This document shows, piece after piece, positions 1 to 9,214 of a stretch of DNA of 64,000 nucleotides (its first letter is position 1; each line of letters opens with the position of its first letter). The notes under the pieces were generated by a model, which worked only from the letters and a program-made list of their open reading frames with translations, searched no databases and was not told where the DNA came from. This stretch comes from Pseudomonas aestuarii. GTDB taxonomy: Bacteria > Pseudomonadota > Gammaproteobacteria > Pseudomonadales > Pseudomonadaceae. The DNA is taken from NCBI RefSeq assembly GCF_027988105.1, contig NZ_JAQJZJ010000005.1:248001-312000 (forward strand). Direction: 5' to 3'. A program made the translations under genes and the position numbers.

Positions 1-810
1 ACTGAACAGGGCGAAATGATCCGCTTCAAGTTCGGCCTGCCGGATATCGCCGAGCAAAACCTCAACCTATACCTGGCCGCGGTGCTGGAGGCCACCCTGT
101 TGCCACCGCCGACGCCCGAACCGGCCTGGTGCGACGTGATGGACAAGCTGGCCGCCGATGGCGTCACGGCCTATCGCGGTGTGGTGCGCGAGCATCCGCA
201 GTTCGTCGACTACTTTCGTCAGGCCACGCCGGAGCAGGAACTCGGTCGCCTGCCCTTGGGCAGCCGCCCGGCCAAGCGTCGTGAGGGCGGGGTGGAGAGC
301 TTGCGGGCTATTCCCTGGATCTTCGCCTGGACCCAGACCCGACTGATGTTGCCGGCCTGGCTAGGCTGGGAATACGCCCTGAGCAGCGCGCTGAAACGCG
401 GCGAAGGTGAGCTGCTGGAGCAGATGCGCGAGCATTGGCCGTTCTTTCGCACCCGCATCGATATGCTGGAAATGGTCCTGGCCAAGGCCGATGGCGCAAT
501 TGCCCGGCTCTACGATGAGCGCCTGGTCGAGCCATCCTTGCAGCCCTTGGGTGAACATTTACGCGACCTATTGTCGCAGGCTGTTGCGGCGGTATTGGGT
601 TTGACCGGTCAGTCGCAGCTGTTGGCGCACAGTCCCGAGACCCTGGAGTTCATCAGCGTGCGCAACACCTACCTCGACCCCTTGCACCTGCTTCAGGCCG
701 AACTGCTGGCACGCTCCAGGCAGCGTGATAATGAGGCCGACAGCCCGCTGGAGCAGGCTTTGCTGGTCAGTGTCGCCGGTATCGCCGCGGGTTTGCGCAA
801 CACCGGCTAG
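1..810 (+). CDS. ppc: Phosphoenolpyruvate carboxylase, C-terminal part (5' end outside window)
   Basis: The frame is open from base 1 ([12 protein letters not shown]) and ends at a TAG at 808-810, giving the last 269 residues of a protein normally near 880 aa. PEPC carboxylates phosphoenolpyruvate with bicarbonate to oxaloacetate, an anaplerotic reaction in the cytoplasm. Recognisable family sequence includes the basic loop [11 protein letters not shown] (about residue 87 of the fragment), the IPWIFAWTQ stretch and the typical carboxy-terminal RNTG. The first internal ATG (16) is not the real start. Followed by adk, as in other pseudomonads. Confidence 0.97.
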   Translation, partial: TEQGEMIRFKFGLPDIAEQNLNLYLAAVLEATLLPPPTPEPAWCDVMDKLAADGVTAYRGVVREHPQFVDYFRQATPEQELGRLPLGSRPAKRREGGVESLRAIPWIFAWTQTRLMLPAWLGWEYALSSALKRGEGELLEQMREHWPFFRTRIDMLEMVLAKADGAIARLYDERLVEPSLQPLGEHLRDLLSQAVAAVLGLTGQSQLLAHSPETLEFISVRNTYLDPLHLLQAELLARSRQRDNEADSPLEQALLVSVAGIAAGLRNTG

Positions 811-832
811 CGGCGGCGGTTCGGGCGTTTTT

Positions 833-864
833 CGGGTGCCCTGGAGCAACTCCAGAAGCACCCG
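833..864 (+). terminator. Stem-loop after ppc, possible terminator
   Basis: Nested arms CGGGTGC/GCACCCG (833-839/858-864) and CTGGAG/CTCCAG (841-846/850-855) around a 3-nt loop. It lies 23 bases after the ppc stop. No T-run follows, so an intrinsic terminator is only one reading; it could also protect the mRNA 3' end. Confidence 0.4.
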
Positions 865-998
865 ATCGCGGCCTGATGGCGCCTGAAAGGCCCAGGTTTA
901 TCCGACTTTCGGTGACTTGTGCGGTGGGGGTGCGCTGTGTATCTTGATCAACCTTTTGACTGCTTGGCACCTTGCCAGCGCTGTCCGAACCATTCTGA

Positions 999-1703
<705 letters not shown>

Positions 1704-1722
1704 GTCTCGCTGCGCAATTGAT

Positions 1723-1752
1723 CAACGGCCCGCTTGCGGGCCGTTGTCGTTT
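1723..1752 (+). terminator. Intrinsic terminator after adk
   Basis: Perfect 11-bp stem CAACGGCCCGC / GCGGGCCGTTG (1723-1733, 1736-1746) with a two-base gap, followed by TCGTTT. Lies 20 bases past the adk stop. Confidence 0.8.
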
Positions 1753-1838
1753 CTGGATCTGCACCAGGCGCGGTGGGGTTCGGTTAACTCAGCGTCGTTC
1801 TCAGAACGGTAGCCTCGCTCAGGCAAGCTAGTCTCAGG

Positions 1839-1858
1839 TATCTGGTCTATACCAGATA
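1839..1858. promoter_or_regulatory. Palindrome upstream of the PchP-like gene, candidate operator
   Basis: TATCTGGTCTATACCAGATA has two perfect 8-bp arms (TATCTGGT/ACCAGATA) around CTAT. It ends 36 bases before the ATG at 1895, where a promoter or operator is expected. No regulator in the window can be tied to it. Confidence 0.4.
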
Positions 1859-1894
1859 GGCTTATTTCTTCATTAGGCGGAAGTAGGAGAACAC

Positions 1895-2950
1895 ATGAGA
1901 GCTATGCATGCGTGGATGATCGGTCTGGCCATGAGCGTCGCGTCCCTGGGCGCCGCTGCTACCGAACTGCAACACTGGCCGAGCGAGGCAGCCGCCCAAC
2001 TCGACCACATGATTGCCGCCAACGCCAATAAAGGCGCCTATGCGGTGTTCGATATGGACAACACCACCTACCAGTTCGACATCGAGGAGTCGCTGCTGCC
2101 CTACCTGGAAATGAAGGGCTTACTGACCCGCGAAACCATGGACCCCTCGCTCAAGCTGATCCCGTTCAAGGACACGCCAGGGTTCAAGGAAAGCCTCAAT
2201 AGCTACTACTACCGCCTGTGCGAAGTCGACAACCTGGTCTGCTATCCCTGGGTGGCGCAGATATTCGCCGGTTTCACCCTGCGTGAGCTCAAGGGGTATG
2301 TCGACGAGGTCATGGCCTACGGCAAGCCGATCCCCTTGAAGTATTACGACGGCGACAAGGTGGTCGAGGGCAGTGTCAATCCGCCCAAGCCCTTCGCCGG
2401 CATGCAGGAGTTGTACAACCGCCTGCAGGAAAACGGCATCGAAGTCTATGTGATCAGCGCGGCCAGCGAGGAACTGGTGCGGATGATCGCCAGCGATCCC
2501 AAGTACGGCTACAACGTCAAACCGGCCAATGTCATCGGCGTCAACATGCTGCTCAAGGATCGCCAAAGCGGCGCCCTGACCACCTCGCGCCTGCAGGTGC
2601 AGAAGGGCAGCTACGACCCGGCGAAGAACCTCGACCTGGAAATGACCCCCTATCTGATGAATCCGATGACCTGGTACGAGGGCAAGCTCGGTACCATCTT
2701 CGGCTGGATCGACCAGTGGAAGATGCCGATACTGGTGGCCGGCGACACGCCGCTGTCCGATGGCTACATGTTGTTCAATGCGACCGACACCACTAAGGGC
2801 GGGCTGCGGATCTGGGTCGATCGCAAGGCCAAATACACCCAGCAGGTCAAGGATTGGCAGGCCTCCGCGGCCCAGCGCCAGGGCGAGCTGGGTTTGCCGG
2901 TGAACGCGGACAAAAACTGGCTGGTGGTCACGCCCGACCAGCTGCACTAA
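1895..2950 (+). CDS. pchP: HAD-family phosphatase, phosphorylcholine phosphatase-like
   Basis: 351 aa with a Sec-type signal peptide (about residues 1-22, ending SLGAAA), so probably periplasmic. The HAD motif I is FDMDNTTY (about 52-59); motif II lies in [11 protein letters not shown] and motif III/IV in [14 protein letters not shown]. From memory these regions and the overall length closely resemble P. aeruginosa PchP (349 aa), which releases choline from phosphorylcholine. Ribosome site AGGAGA (1885-1890) supports the start. The PAO1 pchP is not, as I recall, located next to adk, so this could be a relocated copy or a paralogue with another phosphomonoester substrate. Confidence 0.75.
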   Translation: MRAMHAWMIGLAMSVASLGAAATELQHWPSEAAAQLDHMIAANANKGAYAVFDMDNTTYQFDIEESLLPYLEMKGLLTRETMDPSLKLIPFKDTPGFKESLNSYYYRLCEVDNLVCYPWVAQIFAGFTLRELKGYVDEVMAYGKPIPLKYYDGDKVVEGSVNPPKPFAGMQELYNRLQENGIEVYVISAASEELVRMIASDPKYGYNVKPANVIGVNMLLKDRQSGALTTSRLQVQKGSYDPAKNLDLEMTPYLMNPMTWYEGKLGTIFGWIDQWKMPILVAGDTPLSDGYMLFNATDTTKGGLRIWVDRKAKYTQQVKDWQASAAQRQGELGLPVNADKNWLVVTPDQLH

Positions 2951-3077
2951 GGGCCTGTGGGGCCGGCCTGCGGGCTGGTTCCGTTGTCCGGACGCCGCAA
3001 TGGCAGTCTGGACAGCTGGCAAAAATGCCGGTAAACCGCTTTAATGCCCGCCCACTCGCTGACCTGTCCGAATCGCA

Positions 3078-3758
3078 ATGACCACTCTACTGGCCCTGGA
3101 TACCGCTACCGAAGCCTGCTCCGTCGCCTTGCTGCATGACGGCCAGGTAATCAGCCATTACGAGGTGATTCCGCGCCAGCATGCCCAGCGCCTGTTGCCG
3201 ATGATCAAGGAGCTGCTGGCCCAGGCCGGGGTGCCACTGTCGGCGCTGGATGCTGTGGCCTTCGGCCGTGGTCCGGGGGCCTTTACCGGCGTGCGGATTG
3301 CGGTTGGCGTGGTGCAAGGCCTGGCCTTTGCCCTGGATCGTCCGGTCGTGCCGGTGTCCAACCTTGCCGTGCTGGCCCAGCGCGCGCAGCGCGAGCATGG
3401 CGCCAGCCAGGTAGCTGCGGCCATCGACGCGCGTATGGATGAGGTCTACTGGGGCTGCTATCGCAGCGAACACGGGGAAATGCGCCTTGCCGGCGGCGAA
3501 CTGGTGTCGCCGCCCGAGCAGGTCGTTTTGCCGTCTGACGCCACGGGAGACTGGTTCGGTGCCGGCACCGGCTGGGGCACCTTCGCCGCGCGCATCCCGT
3601 TGACCCCCTATGCGCAGGATGATGGGATGCTGCCGCATGCCGAAGACCTGCTCAGCCTGGCGCGCTTTGCCTGGGCGCGGGGTGAGGCCGTGGTGGCCGA
3701 CCAGGCCCTGCCGGTGTACCTGCGTGACAAGGTCGCTACACCGAAAGCGCCGCAGTAA
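3078..3758 (+). CDS. tsaB: tRNA threonylcarbamoyladenosine biosynthesis protein TsaB
   Basis: 226 aa. TsaB partners TsaD and TsaE in forming the t6A37 modification of ANN-decoding tRNAs. The N-terminus LLALDTATEACSVAL and the AFGRGPGAFTGVRIA block (about residues 62-76) are diagnostic of this ASKHA-fold protein. The ATG at 3078 gives the family length. The position after adk matches the usual Pseudomonas order. Confidence 0.95.
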   Translation: MTTLLALDTATEACSVALLHDGQVISHYEVIPRQHAQRLLPMIKELLAQAGVPLSALDAVAFGRGPGAFTGVRIAVGVVQGLAFALDRPVVPVSNLAVLAQRAQREHGASQVAAAIDARMDEVYWGCYRSEHGEMRLAGGELVSPPEQVVLPSDATGDWFGAGTGWGTFAARIPLTPYAQDDGMLPHAEDLLSLARFAWARGEAVVADQALPVYLRDKVATPKAPQ

Positions 3759-3965
3759 GGGCGAATTCTGCATGGGTGGCATCCGGGTTACTGGGCAAGG
3801 CGCGCCGTCCGGAGGCGCCAGCTTGCGGATGGGCCGCTAGTTCACCTGGGGGCCGCCTGGACCCGCTGTGTCGCCCGCTTCCACGATTGATTGCCAATCC
3901 GCTCGGGCGGGGCTAAATTGCATGCACTTTCACCCAGTTTGCTGACCACTGCCGAGCAGTAATAG

Positions 3966-4307
3966 ATGCGCATCGACGGCTCCATACCTTCCTACTCGCC
4001 AGATCGCGGGCCTCGTTCGGGCACCGCGGTTACCCCGTTTCGCGAAGCCCAGCGCGAGATCGAGCAGCGTCGTGAGCAGCCGGCAGCCCCAGCGAGCAGT
4101 CAGGGTTTCGAGCAAACAGCGCAAACCCGTCGGGTACAGGCTGCCAACGCCAGCACCGACAGCCTGCCGGCCCGGACGCAGAACCAGGGCTACCAATCGG
4201 CCGTGAGCAATCGCGCGGCCCAGGCGATTGCCAGTTATGGCGCCACCGCCAGCTATTCCAGCGAGCCTGGTGCCCAGGAAATACTGGGCCTTGATCTCTA
4301 CGCCTGA
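3966..4307 (+). CDS. Small hypothetical protein next to tsaB
   Basis: 113 aa, rich in Ala, Gln, Ser and Arg, without a signal peptide or membrane helix; likely disordered in the middle. It starts MRIDGSIPSYSPDR and ends QEILGLDLYA. I recognise no domain. Its location between tsaB and the DUF72 gene, 12 bases upstream of the latter, fits the small uncharacterised protein found there in other pseudomonads (inference from gene order). Confidence 0.6.
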   Translation: MRIDGSIPSYSPDRGPRSGTAVTPFREAQREIEQRREQPAAPASSQGFEQTAQTRRVQAANASTDSLPARTQNQGYQSAVSNRAAQAIASYGATASYSSEPGAQEILGLDLYA

Positions 4308-4319
4308 TAACCACCGCTG

Positions 4320-5180
4320 ATGCGTCCCTACTTTCTTGGCTGCCCGTCCTGGAGCGAGCCGGCCTGGCGTGGTTCGCTGTACCCGGATAGCGCTCGCCCG
4401 GCGGACTTTTTGCCGCGCTACGCCGAGGTCTTCAATGCGGTCGAGGGCAACACCACCTTCTACGCGCGGCCCTCGGCCGCCACGGTTGCCCGCTGGGCTG
4501 CACTGATGCCCGACCACTTTCATTTGTGCGCCAAACTGCCGCGCGATATCAGCCACGCCGGGGATTTGCGCGAGCAACTCGCCGCCAGTGACGCCTTTCG
4601 CCAGCTGTTGGCGCCCCTGGGCGCGCGGGTGGCGCCCTTCTGGTTGCAGTTGCCCGCCAGCTTCGGCCCGTCGCGTCTGGCTGAACTGGGCGCCTTTATC
4701 GAGCACTGGGCTGGCGGCGCCCTGGCCGTCGAGCTGCGGCATCCGCTGTTCTTCACCAGGGGGGAAGAGGAGCGGGCGCTTAATCGCCTGCTGCTGGAGC
4801 GGGGCATCGAACGGATCAGCCTGGATGCGCGGGCGTTGTTCAGTTGTGTCTCGCAGGAGCCCGCGCTGCTGCATGCCCAGGCGAAGAAGCCGCGTCTGCC
4901 GGTTCGGCCGACGGCGTTTAGCCAGGCACCGCAGCTGCGCTTTATCGGCCACCCCGAACTCGCTGCCAATGACCGTTTCATGGCGCCCTGGCTGGACAGG
5001 GTCGCCGGCTGGATCGAGGCGGGGCGCACCCCTCACGTGTTCTTGCACACCTGCGACAACCGCCTGGCGCCGCAACTGGCGCGGCGTTTCCATACCCAGT
5101 TGATGGCCCGTTTGCCGGGGCTGGCGGCGTTGCCTGAGCCAGTCGTCGAGCCTGCGCTCGAGCAACTTGGCCTGTTCTGA
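4320..5180 (+). CDS. DUF72 (YecE-like) family protein
   Basis: 286 aa. The opening FLGCPSWSEPAWRGSLYP, the FNAVEGNTTFYARPS block (about 39-53), FHLCAKLPRDISH and AVELRHPLFF match the DUF72/YecE family, which has a TIM-barrel fold and no established biochemical role. The gene follows the small protein by 12 bases, so the two are probably co-transcribed. Annotated by family only. Confidence 0.85.
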   Translation: MRPYFLGCPSWSEPAWRGSLYPDSARPADFLPRYAEVFNAVEGNTTFYARPSAATVARWAALMPDHFHLCAKLPRDISHAGDLREQLAASDAFRQLLAPLGARVAPFWLQLPASFGPSRLAELGAFIEHWAGGALAVELRHPLFFTRGEEERALNRLLLERGIERISLDARALFSCVSQEPALLHAQAKKPRLPVRPTAFSQAPQLRFIGHPELAANDRFMAPWLDRVAGWIEAGRTPHVFLHTCDNRLAPQLARRFHTQLMARLPGLAALPEPVVEPALEQLGLF

Positions 5181-5302
5181 TTGACAGCCCTGGGCGAAAG
5201 CTGGCGCAAGGCTTGGCGCGCTCGTCGAGCTTGAAGTGGTCGCGCTGATAGTCATGGCTGTACAGGTCTGGACGCCTCGCCAGGCGCGTTTGGTTGGGCG
5301 GC

Positions 5303-5317
5303 TAGACGACTGGTCTA
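5303..5317. promoter_or_regulatory. NemR-type operator upstream of the regulator gene
   Basis: TAGACGACTGGTCTA, a TAGAC-N5-GTCTA palindrome ending 10 bases before the regulator's ATG. The identical 15-mer recurs at 5969-5983. Resembles, from memory, the E. coli NemR box. Position implies autorepression. Confidence 0.75.
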
Positions 5318-5327
5318 TTTAGGGTGT

Positions 5328-5921
5328 ATGGTCGCCGCCATGAAAAGCGCTTACGACGATACCCGCCAACACCTGCTCGACACCGGTCACCGCATCATGG
5401 CCGGCAAAGGCTTTAGCGGTGTGGGCCTGAATGAAATCCTGCAGACCGCCGGCGTGCCCAAGGGCTCGTTCTATCACTATTTCAAATCCAAGGAACTGTT
5501 CGGTCAGGCCTTGCTCGAAGACTACTTCAAGAAGTACCTGGAGCAACTGGAGCGGCGTTTCGCCTCCGACGGCCAGTCGGCCCGCGAGCGTTTGATGGCG
5601 TACTGGCAGCAGTGGTTGGCCAGCTATTCGGGCCCCTGCAGTCAACAACAGTGCCTGGTGGTCAAGCTGAGCGCCGAGGTCGCCGACCTCTCCGAAAGCA
5701 TGCGCATCACCTTGCGCGATGGTACGGAGCGGATCATCGCCAGCCTGGCCGACTGCATCGAGGCCGGCAAACAGGATGGTTCGCTGGTACATAGCGAGCC
5801 CCGGCAGACCGCTACGCTGCTCTACCAGCTGTGGCTGGGCGCCAGCCTGCTGGCCAAGCTGCACCGCACCAGCCAGCCAATGGAGCAGGCGATGAGCATG
5901 ACGCACAAGCTGCTCGACTAA
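5328..5921 (+). CDS. nemR: TetR-family electrophile/redox-sensing repressor, NemR-like
   Basis: 197 aa from ATG 5328 (an in-frame ATG at 5340 would give 193 aa; neither has a strong ribosome site). The N-terminal HTH reads GLNEILQTAGVPKGSFYHYF. The ligand domain contains QQCLVVKLSAEVADLSE, very close to E. coli NemR; Cys109 aligns with NemR Cys106, the residue implicated in sensing electrophiles and hypochlorous acid, while the second NemR cysteine (EVCDL) is Ala here. It lies upstream of yqhD-, curA- and DJ-1-like genes on the same strand, with matching operators before itself and before yqhD. Expected role: derepression by reactive aldehydes, quinones or chlorine species. Confidence 0.85.
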   Translation: MVAAMKSAYDDTRQHLLDTGHRIMAGKGFSGVGLNEILQTAGVPKGSFYHYFKSKELFGQALLEDYFKKYLEQLERRFASDGQSARERLMAYWQQWLASYSGPCSQQQCLVVKLSAEVADLSESMRITLRDGTERIIASLADCIEAGKQDGSLVHSEPRQTATLLYQLWLGASLLAKLHRTSQPMEQAMSMTHKLLD

Positions 5922-5931
5922 CCATTTGCCG

Positions 5932-5957
5932 TACCCGCCCGCCTGGCGGGTATTTTT
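5932..5957 (+). terminator. Intrinsic terminator after nemR
   Basis: TACCCGCC / GGCGGGTA stem (5932-5939, 5945-5952) with a 5-nt loop, followed by TTTTT. It separates nemR from yqhD, consistent with a second promoter and operator for yqhD. Confidence 0.85.
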
Positions 5958-5968
5958 GGCGACGTCTC

Positions 5969-5983
5969 TAGACGACTGGTCTA
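5969..5983. promoter_or_regulatory. Second NemR-type operator, upstream of yqhD
   Basis: Exact second copy of TAGACGACTGGTCTA, 53 bases before the preferred yqhD start and just after the nemR terminator. Likely overlaps the promoter of the enzyme genes. Confidence 0.75.
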
Positions 5984-6036
5984 ATTATTAGAATTGCATG
6001 TCGAACGAATTCGACCCATCGAGGCTCACACTACTA

Positions 6037-7194
6037 ATGCTCAATTTCGACTTCTACAACCCCACCCTTATCAGCTTCGGCGAAGGCCGCATCGCCGAAC
6101 TGGACCGCCTGATCCCGGCCAAGGCGCGGGTGCTGGTGCTGTTTGGTGGCGACAGTGCCCGGCGCACCGGAACCCTGGCCGAAGTGCAGGGCGCGCTGGC
6201 GGATCGCGAGGTACTGCTGTTTGGCGGTATCGAGCCCAACCCCAGTTACGAAACCCTGATTGAAGCGGTGGCGCTGGTGCGCCGTGAGGCCGTGGACTTC
6301 CTGCTGGCGGTCGGCGGCGGTTCGGTGATCGATGGCACCAAGTTTGTCGCGGCGGCTGTCAACTACGCCGGCGAGCCGTGGGAGATCCTCCAGAGTCATG
6401 GCAGCAAGGTCACTCAGGCATTGCCCTTCGGCGCGGTCCTAACCCTGCCGGCGACCGGCTCGGAGATGAACAACGGTGGCGTGGTCACCCGCAAGTCCGA
6501 GCAGGCCAAGCTGCCATTTCGCAATAAGTTGCTGTTCCCGGTGTTCTCGATTCTCGACCCAAGCAAGACGTTTACCCTGCCGGAGCGCCAGGTGGCTAAC
6601 GGTGTGGTCGATGCGTTTGTGCATGTGGTCGAGCAGTACCTGACTTACCCGGGCGATGCTCCGGTACAGGACCGCTTCGCCGAAGGCCTGCTGCTGACAC
6701 TGATCGAACTCGGCCCCAAGGCATTGAGTCAGCCGCAGGATTACCAGGTACGCGCTAACCTGATGTGGGTGGCGACCCTGGCGTTGAATGGCCTGATTGG
6801 CGCGGGCGTTCCTCAAGACTGGGCCACGCACATGATCGGTCACGAGATCACCGCTTTGTATGGCCTGGATCATGCGCAGACCCTGGCCGTAGTGCTACCG
6901 GCCATGTTGCAGCAGCGCCGCGCAGCCAAGCACGCCAAGTTGCTGCAGTACGCCGAACGGGTATGGGGCTTGAGCAGCGGCAGCGAAGAGCAGCGCATTG
7001 ACGCGGCCATAGTGCGCACCCGTGATTTTTTCGAGGCCCTCGGGGTGAAGACCCGCCTGGGCGATTACCAGCTGGGGCAGGAAGTGGTCGAGCCACTGAT
7101 CGCTCAGCTCGAGGCACACGGCATGACCCGCCTGGGCGAGCACCGCGATGTCACCCCGGCCATCAGCCGCCAGGTACTGCAAGCCTGCCTTTAA
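6037..7194 (+). CDS. yqhD: NADPH-dependent aldehyde reductase, iron-type alcohol dehydrogenase YqhD
   Basis: 385 aa. Reduces short-chain and lipid-derived aldehydes (acrolein, methylglyoxal, malondialdehyde) to alcohols in the cytoplasm. The coenzyme-binding AVGGGSVIDGTKF and the metal ligands D192, H196 (DAFVH), H265 (HMIGH) and H279 (LDHAQT) match E. coli YqhD D194/H198/H267/H281. I start at ATG 6037, because MLNFDFYNPT aligns with known N-termini and GAGG lies upstream; an in-frame ATG at 5998 would add 13 unconserved residues. First enzyme gene of the NemR-controlled operon. Confidence 0.93.
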   Translation: MLNFDFYNPTLISFGEGRIAELDRLIPAKARVLVLFGGDSARRTGTLAEVQGALADREVLLFGGIEPNPSYETLIEAVALVRREAVDFLLAVGGGSVIDGTKFVAAAVNYAGEPWEILQSHGSKVTQALPFGAVLTLPATGSEMNNGGVVTRKSEQAKLPFRNKLLFPVFSILDPSKTFTLPERQVANGVVDAFVHVVEQYLTYPGDAPVQDRFAEGLLLTLIELGPKALSQPQDYQVRANLMWVATLALNGLIGAGVPQDWATHMIGHEITALYGLDHAQTLAVVLPAMLQQRRAAKHAKLLQYAERVWGLSSGSEEQRIDAAIVRTRDFFEALGVKTRLGDYQLGQEVVEPLIAQLEAHGMTRLGEHRDVTPAISRQVLQACL

Positions 7195-7218
7195 TTCACT
7201 GCATCGAGGAGTAGCAAA

Positions 7219-8256
7219 ATGACCCAGACCCAAGCGATCAATCGTCAAGTCGTGCTGGCCTCGCGCCCGCATGGCGCCCCCACTGCAGACAACTTCCGGA
7301 TCCAGCAAACGGCCATTCCCGCCCCGGCTGACGGCGAAGTACTGCTACGCACCGTCTACCTGTCGCTGGATCCCTATATGCGTGGGCGCATGAGCGATGC
7401 ACCCTCCTATGCGGCGCCGGTCGAGGAGGGCGGGGTGATGGTGGGCGCGACCGTGAGTCGGGTGGTGGCGTCCAGACACCCGGACTATCAGGTCGGTGAG
7501 TGGGTACAGGCATACGCCGGCTGGCAGGACTACGCGCTCTGCGACGGTACTGGCCTGACTCGCCTCGGCGCCACGCCGGAAAATCCGGCCTATGCCTTGG
7601 GCATTCTCGGTATGCCGGGCTTTACCGCCTACATGGGGCTGCTGGACATCGGCCAGCCCAAGGCCGGCGAGACCCTGGTAGTGGCGGCAGCCACCGGGCC
7701 GGTCGGCGCCACCGTCGGGCAGATCGGCAAGCTCAAAGGCTGCCACGTGGTCGGCGTGGCCGGTGGCCCGGAGAAGTGCCGGCATGCGGTCGAGGTGCAG
7801 GGCTTCGATGCCTGCATCGACCACCGTGCGCCGGACTTCGCCGAGCAACTGGCCAAGGCCTGCCCCAAGGGCATCGATATCTATTATGAAAACGTCGGCG
7901 GCAAGGTCTTCGATGCAGTACTGCCCCTGCTCAATACCTCGGCGCGCATTCCGGTGTGCGGCCTGATTGCGCACTACAACGCCACGGCGCTGCCCGAGGG
8001 GCCCGACCGCTTGGGGTTGCTGATGCGCACCGTGTTGACCAAGCGCCTGAAGATTCAGGGCTTCATCATCTTCGACGATTACGGGCACCGTTATGGCGAG
8101 TTCGCACGCGACATGAGCGCCTGGCTCGCTTCAGGCCAGATCAACTACCGCGAGGACCTGGTGGACGGCCTGGAAAATGCTCCACAGGCCTTTATCGGCC
8201 TGCTCGAAGGCAAGAACTTCGGCAAGCTGGTGATCCGTGTTGGCGCCGATAACTAA
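7219..8256 (+). CDS. curA: NADPH-dependent MDR-family ene-reductase, CurA-like
   Basis: 345 aa. Medium-chain dehydrogenase without zinc ligands, of the leukotriene B4 dehydrogenase/curcumin reductase group, which reduces alpha,beta-unsaturated ketones and aldehydes. Landmarks are LSLDPYMRGRM (about 49-59), GMPGFTAYMGL, the nucleotide-binding AAATGPVGATVGQIGKLKG and YENVGGKVFDAVLPLL. Length equals that of E. coli CurA as I recall it. It begins 24 bases after yqhD with ribosome site GAGGAG. In the NemR operon it would handle unsaturated carbonyls that YqhD leaves. The physiological substrate cannot be read from sequence. Confidence 0.88.
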   Translation: MTQTQAINRQVVLASRPHGAPTADNFRIQQTAIPAPADGEVLLRTVYLSLDPYMRGRMSDAPSYAAPVEEGGVMVGATVSRVVASRHPDYQVGEWVQAYAGWQDYALCDGTGLTRLGATPENPAYALGILGMPGFTAYMGLLDIGQPKAGETLVVAAATGPVGATVGQIGKLKGCHVVGVAGGPEKCRHAVEVQGFDACIDHRAPDFAEQLAKACPKGIDIYYENVGGKVFDAVLPLLNTSARIPVCGLIAHYNATALPEGPDRLGLLMRTVLTKRLKIQGFIIFDDYGHRYGEFARDMSAWLASGQINYREDLVDGLENAPQAFIGLLEGKNFGKLVIRVGADN

Positions 8257-8280
8257 CCCACAGCAAGGAGAAAACACAGC

Positions 8281-8955
8281 ATGAAGATTCTGATGGTTTT
8301 GACGTCCCACGAGCAACTCGGCAATACCGGCAAGAAAACCGGTTTCTGGCTGGAGGAGTTCGCCGCACCCTATTACGTGTTCAAGGACGCCGGTGCCGAG
8401 CTGACCCTGGCCTCGCCCAAGGGCGGGCAACCGCCGCTGGACCCGAAAAGTGACGAAGCGGACGCGCAAACCCCTGCCACCGAGCGCTTTCGCGGCGACC
8501 CTGATGCGCAGGCCGCATTGGCCAATACCCGCAAGTTGGCGGACATCCGGGCCGACGACTATGACGCGGTGTTCTACCCCGGCGGCCATGGCCCGCTCTG
8601 GGACCTGGCCGAGGATGCGCACTCCATCGCCCTGATCGAAGCCTTACATGGCGCCGGCAAGCCGGTCAGCGCGGTTTGCCACGCGCCGGGTATTTTTCGC
8701 CATACCAAGGGCGCCGATGGCCAGCCACTGGTCAAGGGCAAGCGCGTTACCGGCTTCAGCAATAGCGAGGAAGCAGCGGTGCAACTGACCGATGTGGTGC
8801 CGTTTCTGGTCGAGGATATGCTGCAAGCCAACGGCGGCCAGTACTCCAAGGCGGGCGACTGGCAGAGCTACGTGGTGACCGATGGCTTGCTGCTCACCGG
8901 GCAGAACCCGGCCTCGTCCGAAGACACGGCAAAGGCGCTGCTCGCCCTGCTGTGA
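8281..8955 (+). CDS. DJ-1/PfpI-family protein (type 1 glutamine amidotransferase-like)
   Basis: 224 aa, one alpha/beta domain. The nucleophile elbow AVCHAPG carries the expected catalytic Cys and His, with acidic residues in FWLEEF and PGGHGPLWDL as in Hsp31/glyoxalase III-like members. Such proteins hydrate methylglyoxal to lactate or act in carbonyl-stress protection; family membership alone does not prove activity. Ribosome site AAGGAG lies before ATG 8281, 24 bases past curA, so it is the last gene of the aldehyde-detoxification operon. Confidence 0.88.
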   Translation: MKILMVLTSHEQLGNTGKKTGFWLEEFAAPYYVFKDAGAELTLASPKGGQPPLDPKSDEADAQTPATERFRGDPDAQAALANTRKLADIRADDYDAVFYPGGHGPLWDLAEDAHSIALIEALHGAGKPVSAVCHAPGIFRHTKGADGQPLVKGKRVTGFSNSEEAAVQLTDVVPFLVEDMLQANGGQYSKAGDWQSYVVTDGLLLTGQNPASSEDTAKALLALL

Positions 8956-9016
8956 TGGGCTACGCGTCCGGCACGGGGACGCTTGGTTGCTCCGGGCTGT
9001 TTGCCCGGAGCAGCGT

Positions 9017-9214
9017 CTAATACCCCACTTCGACATCGCCCGTTACGCGGGTGCAACAGCTCAGCACATAGCCGTCGGCGATCTCCTCCTCGGAGATGCC
9101 GCCGTTATGGCTCATCACGGTCTCGCCGGTTAATACGCGTACCTTGCAGGTGCCGCAGATGCCCATGCCACCGACCTGCAGGATGTGGTCGTCGGCGGGT
9201 AAAGCCGCGGGCAC
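9017..9214 (-). pseudogene. Remnant of a [2Fe-2S] ferredoxin-domain oxidoreductase
   Basis: A 65-residue minus-strand frame ending at 9017 carries GMGICGTCKVRVLTG and GYVLSCCTRVTGDVEVGY, the carboxy-terminal ferredoxin domain of reductases such as the glycine-betaine/quaternary-amine demethylase reductase (GbcB type). No FAD or NAD domain can be followed upstream; the region to about 9490 lacks a continuous homologous frame. The first cysteine of the usual CX4CX2C pattern is not at its expected place. I read this as a decayed gene, although a rearranged ferredoxin cannot be excluded. Confidence 0.55.
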
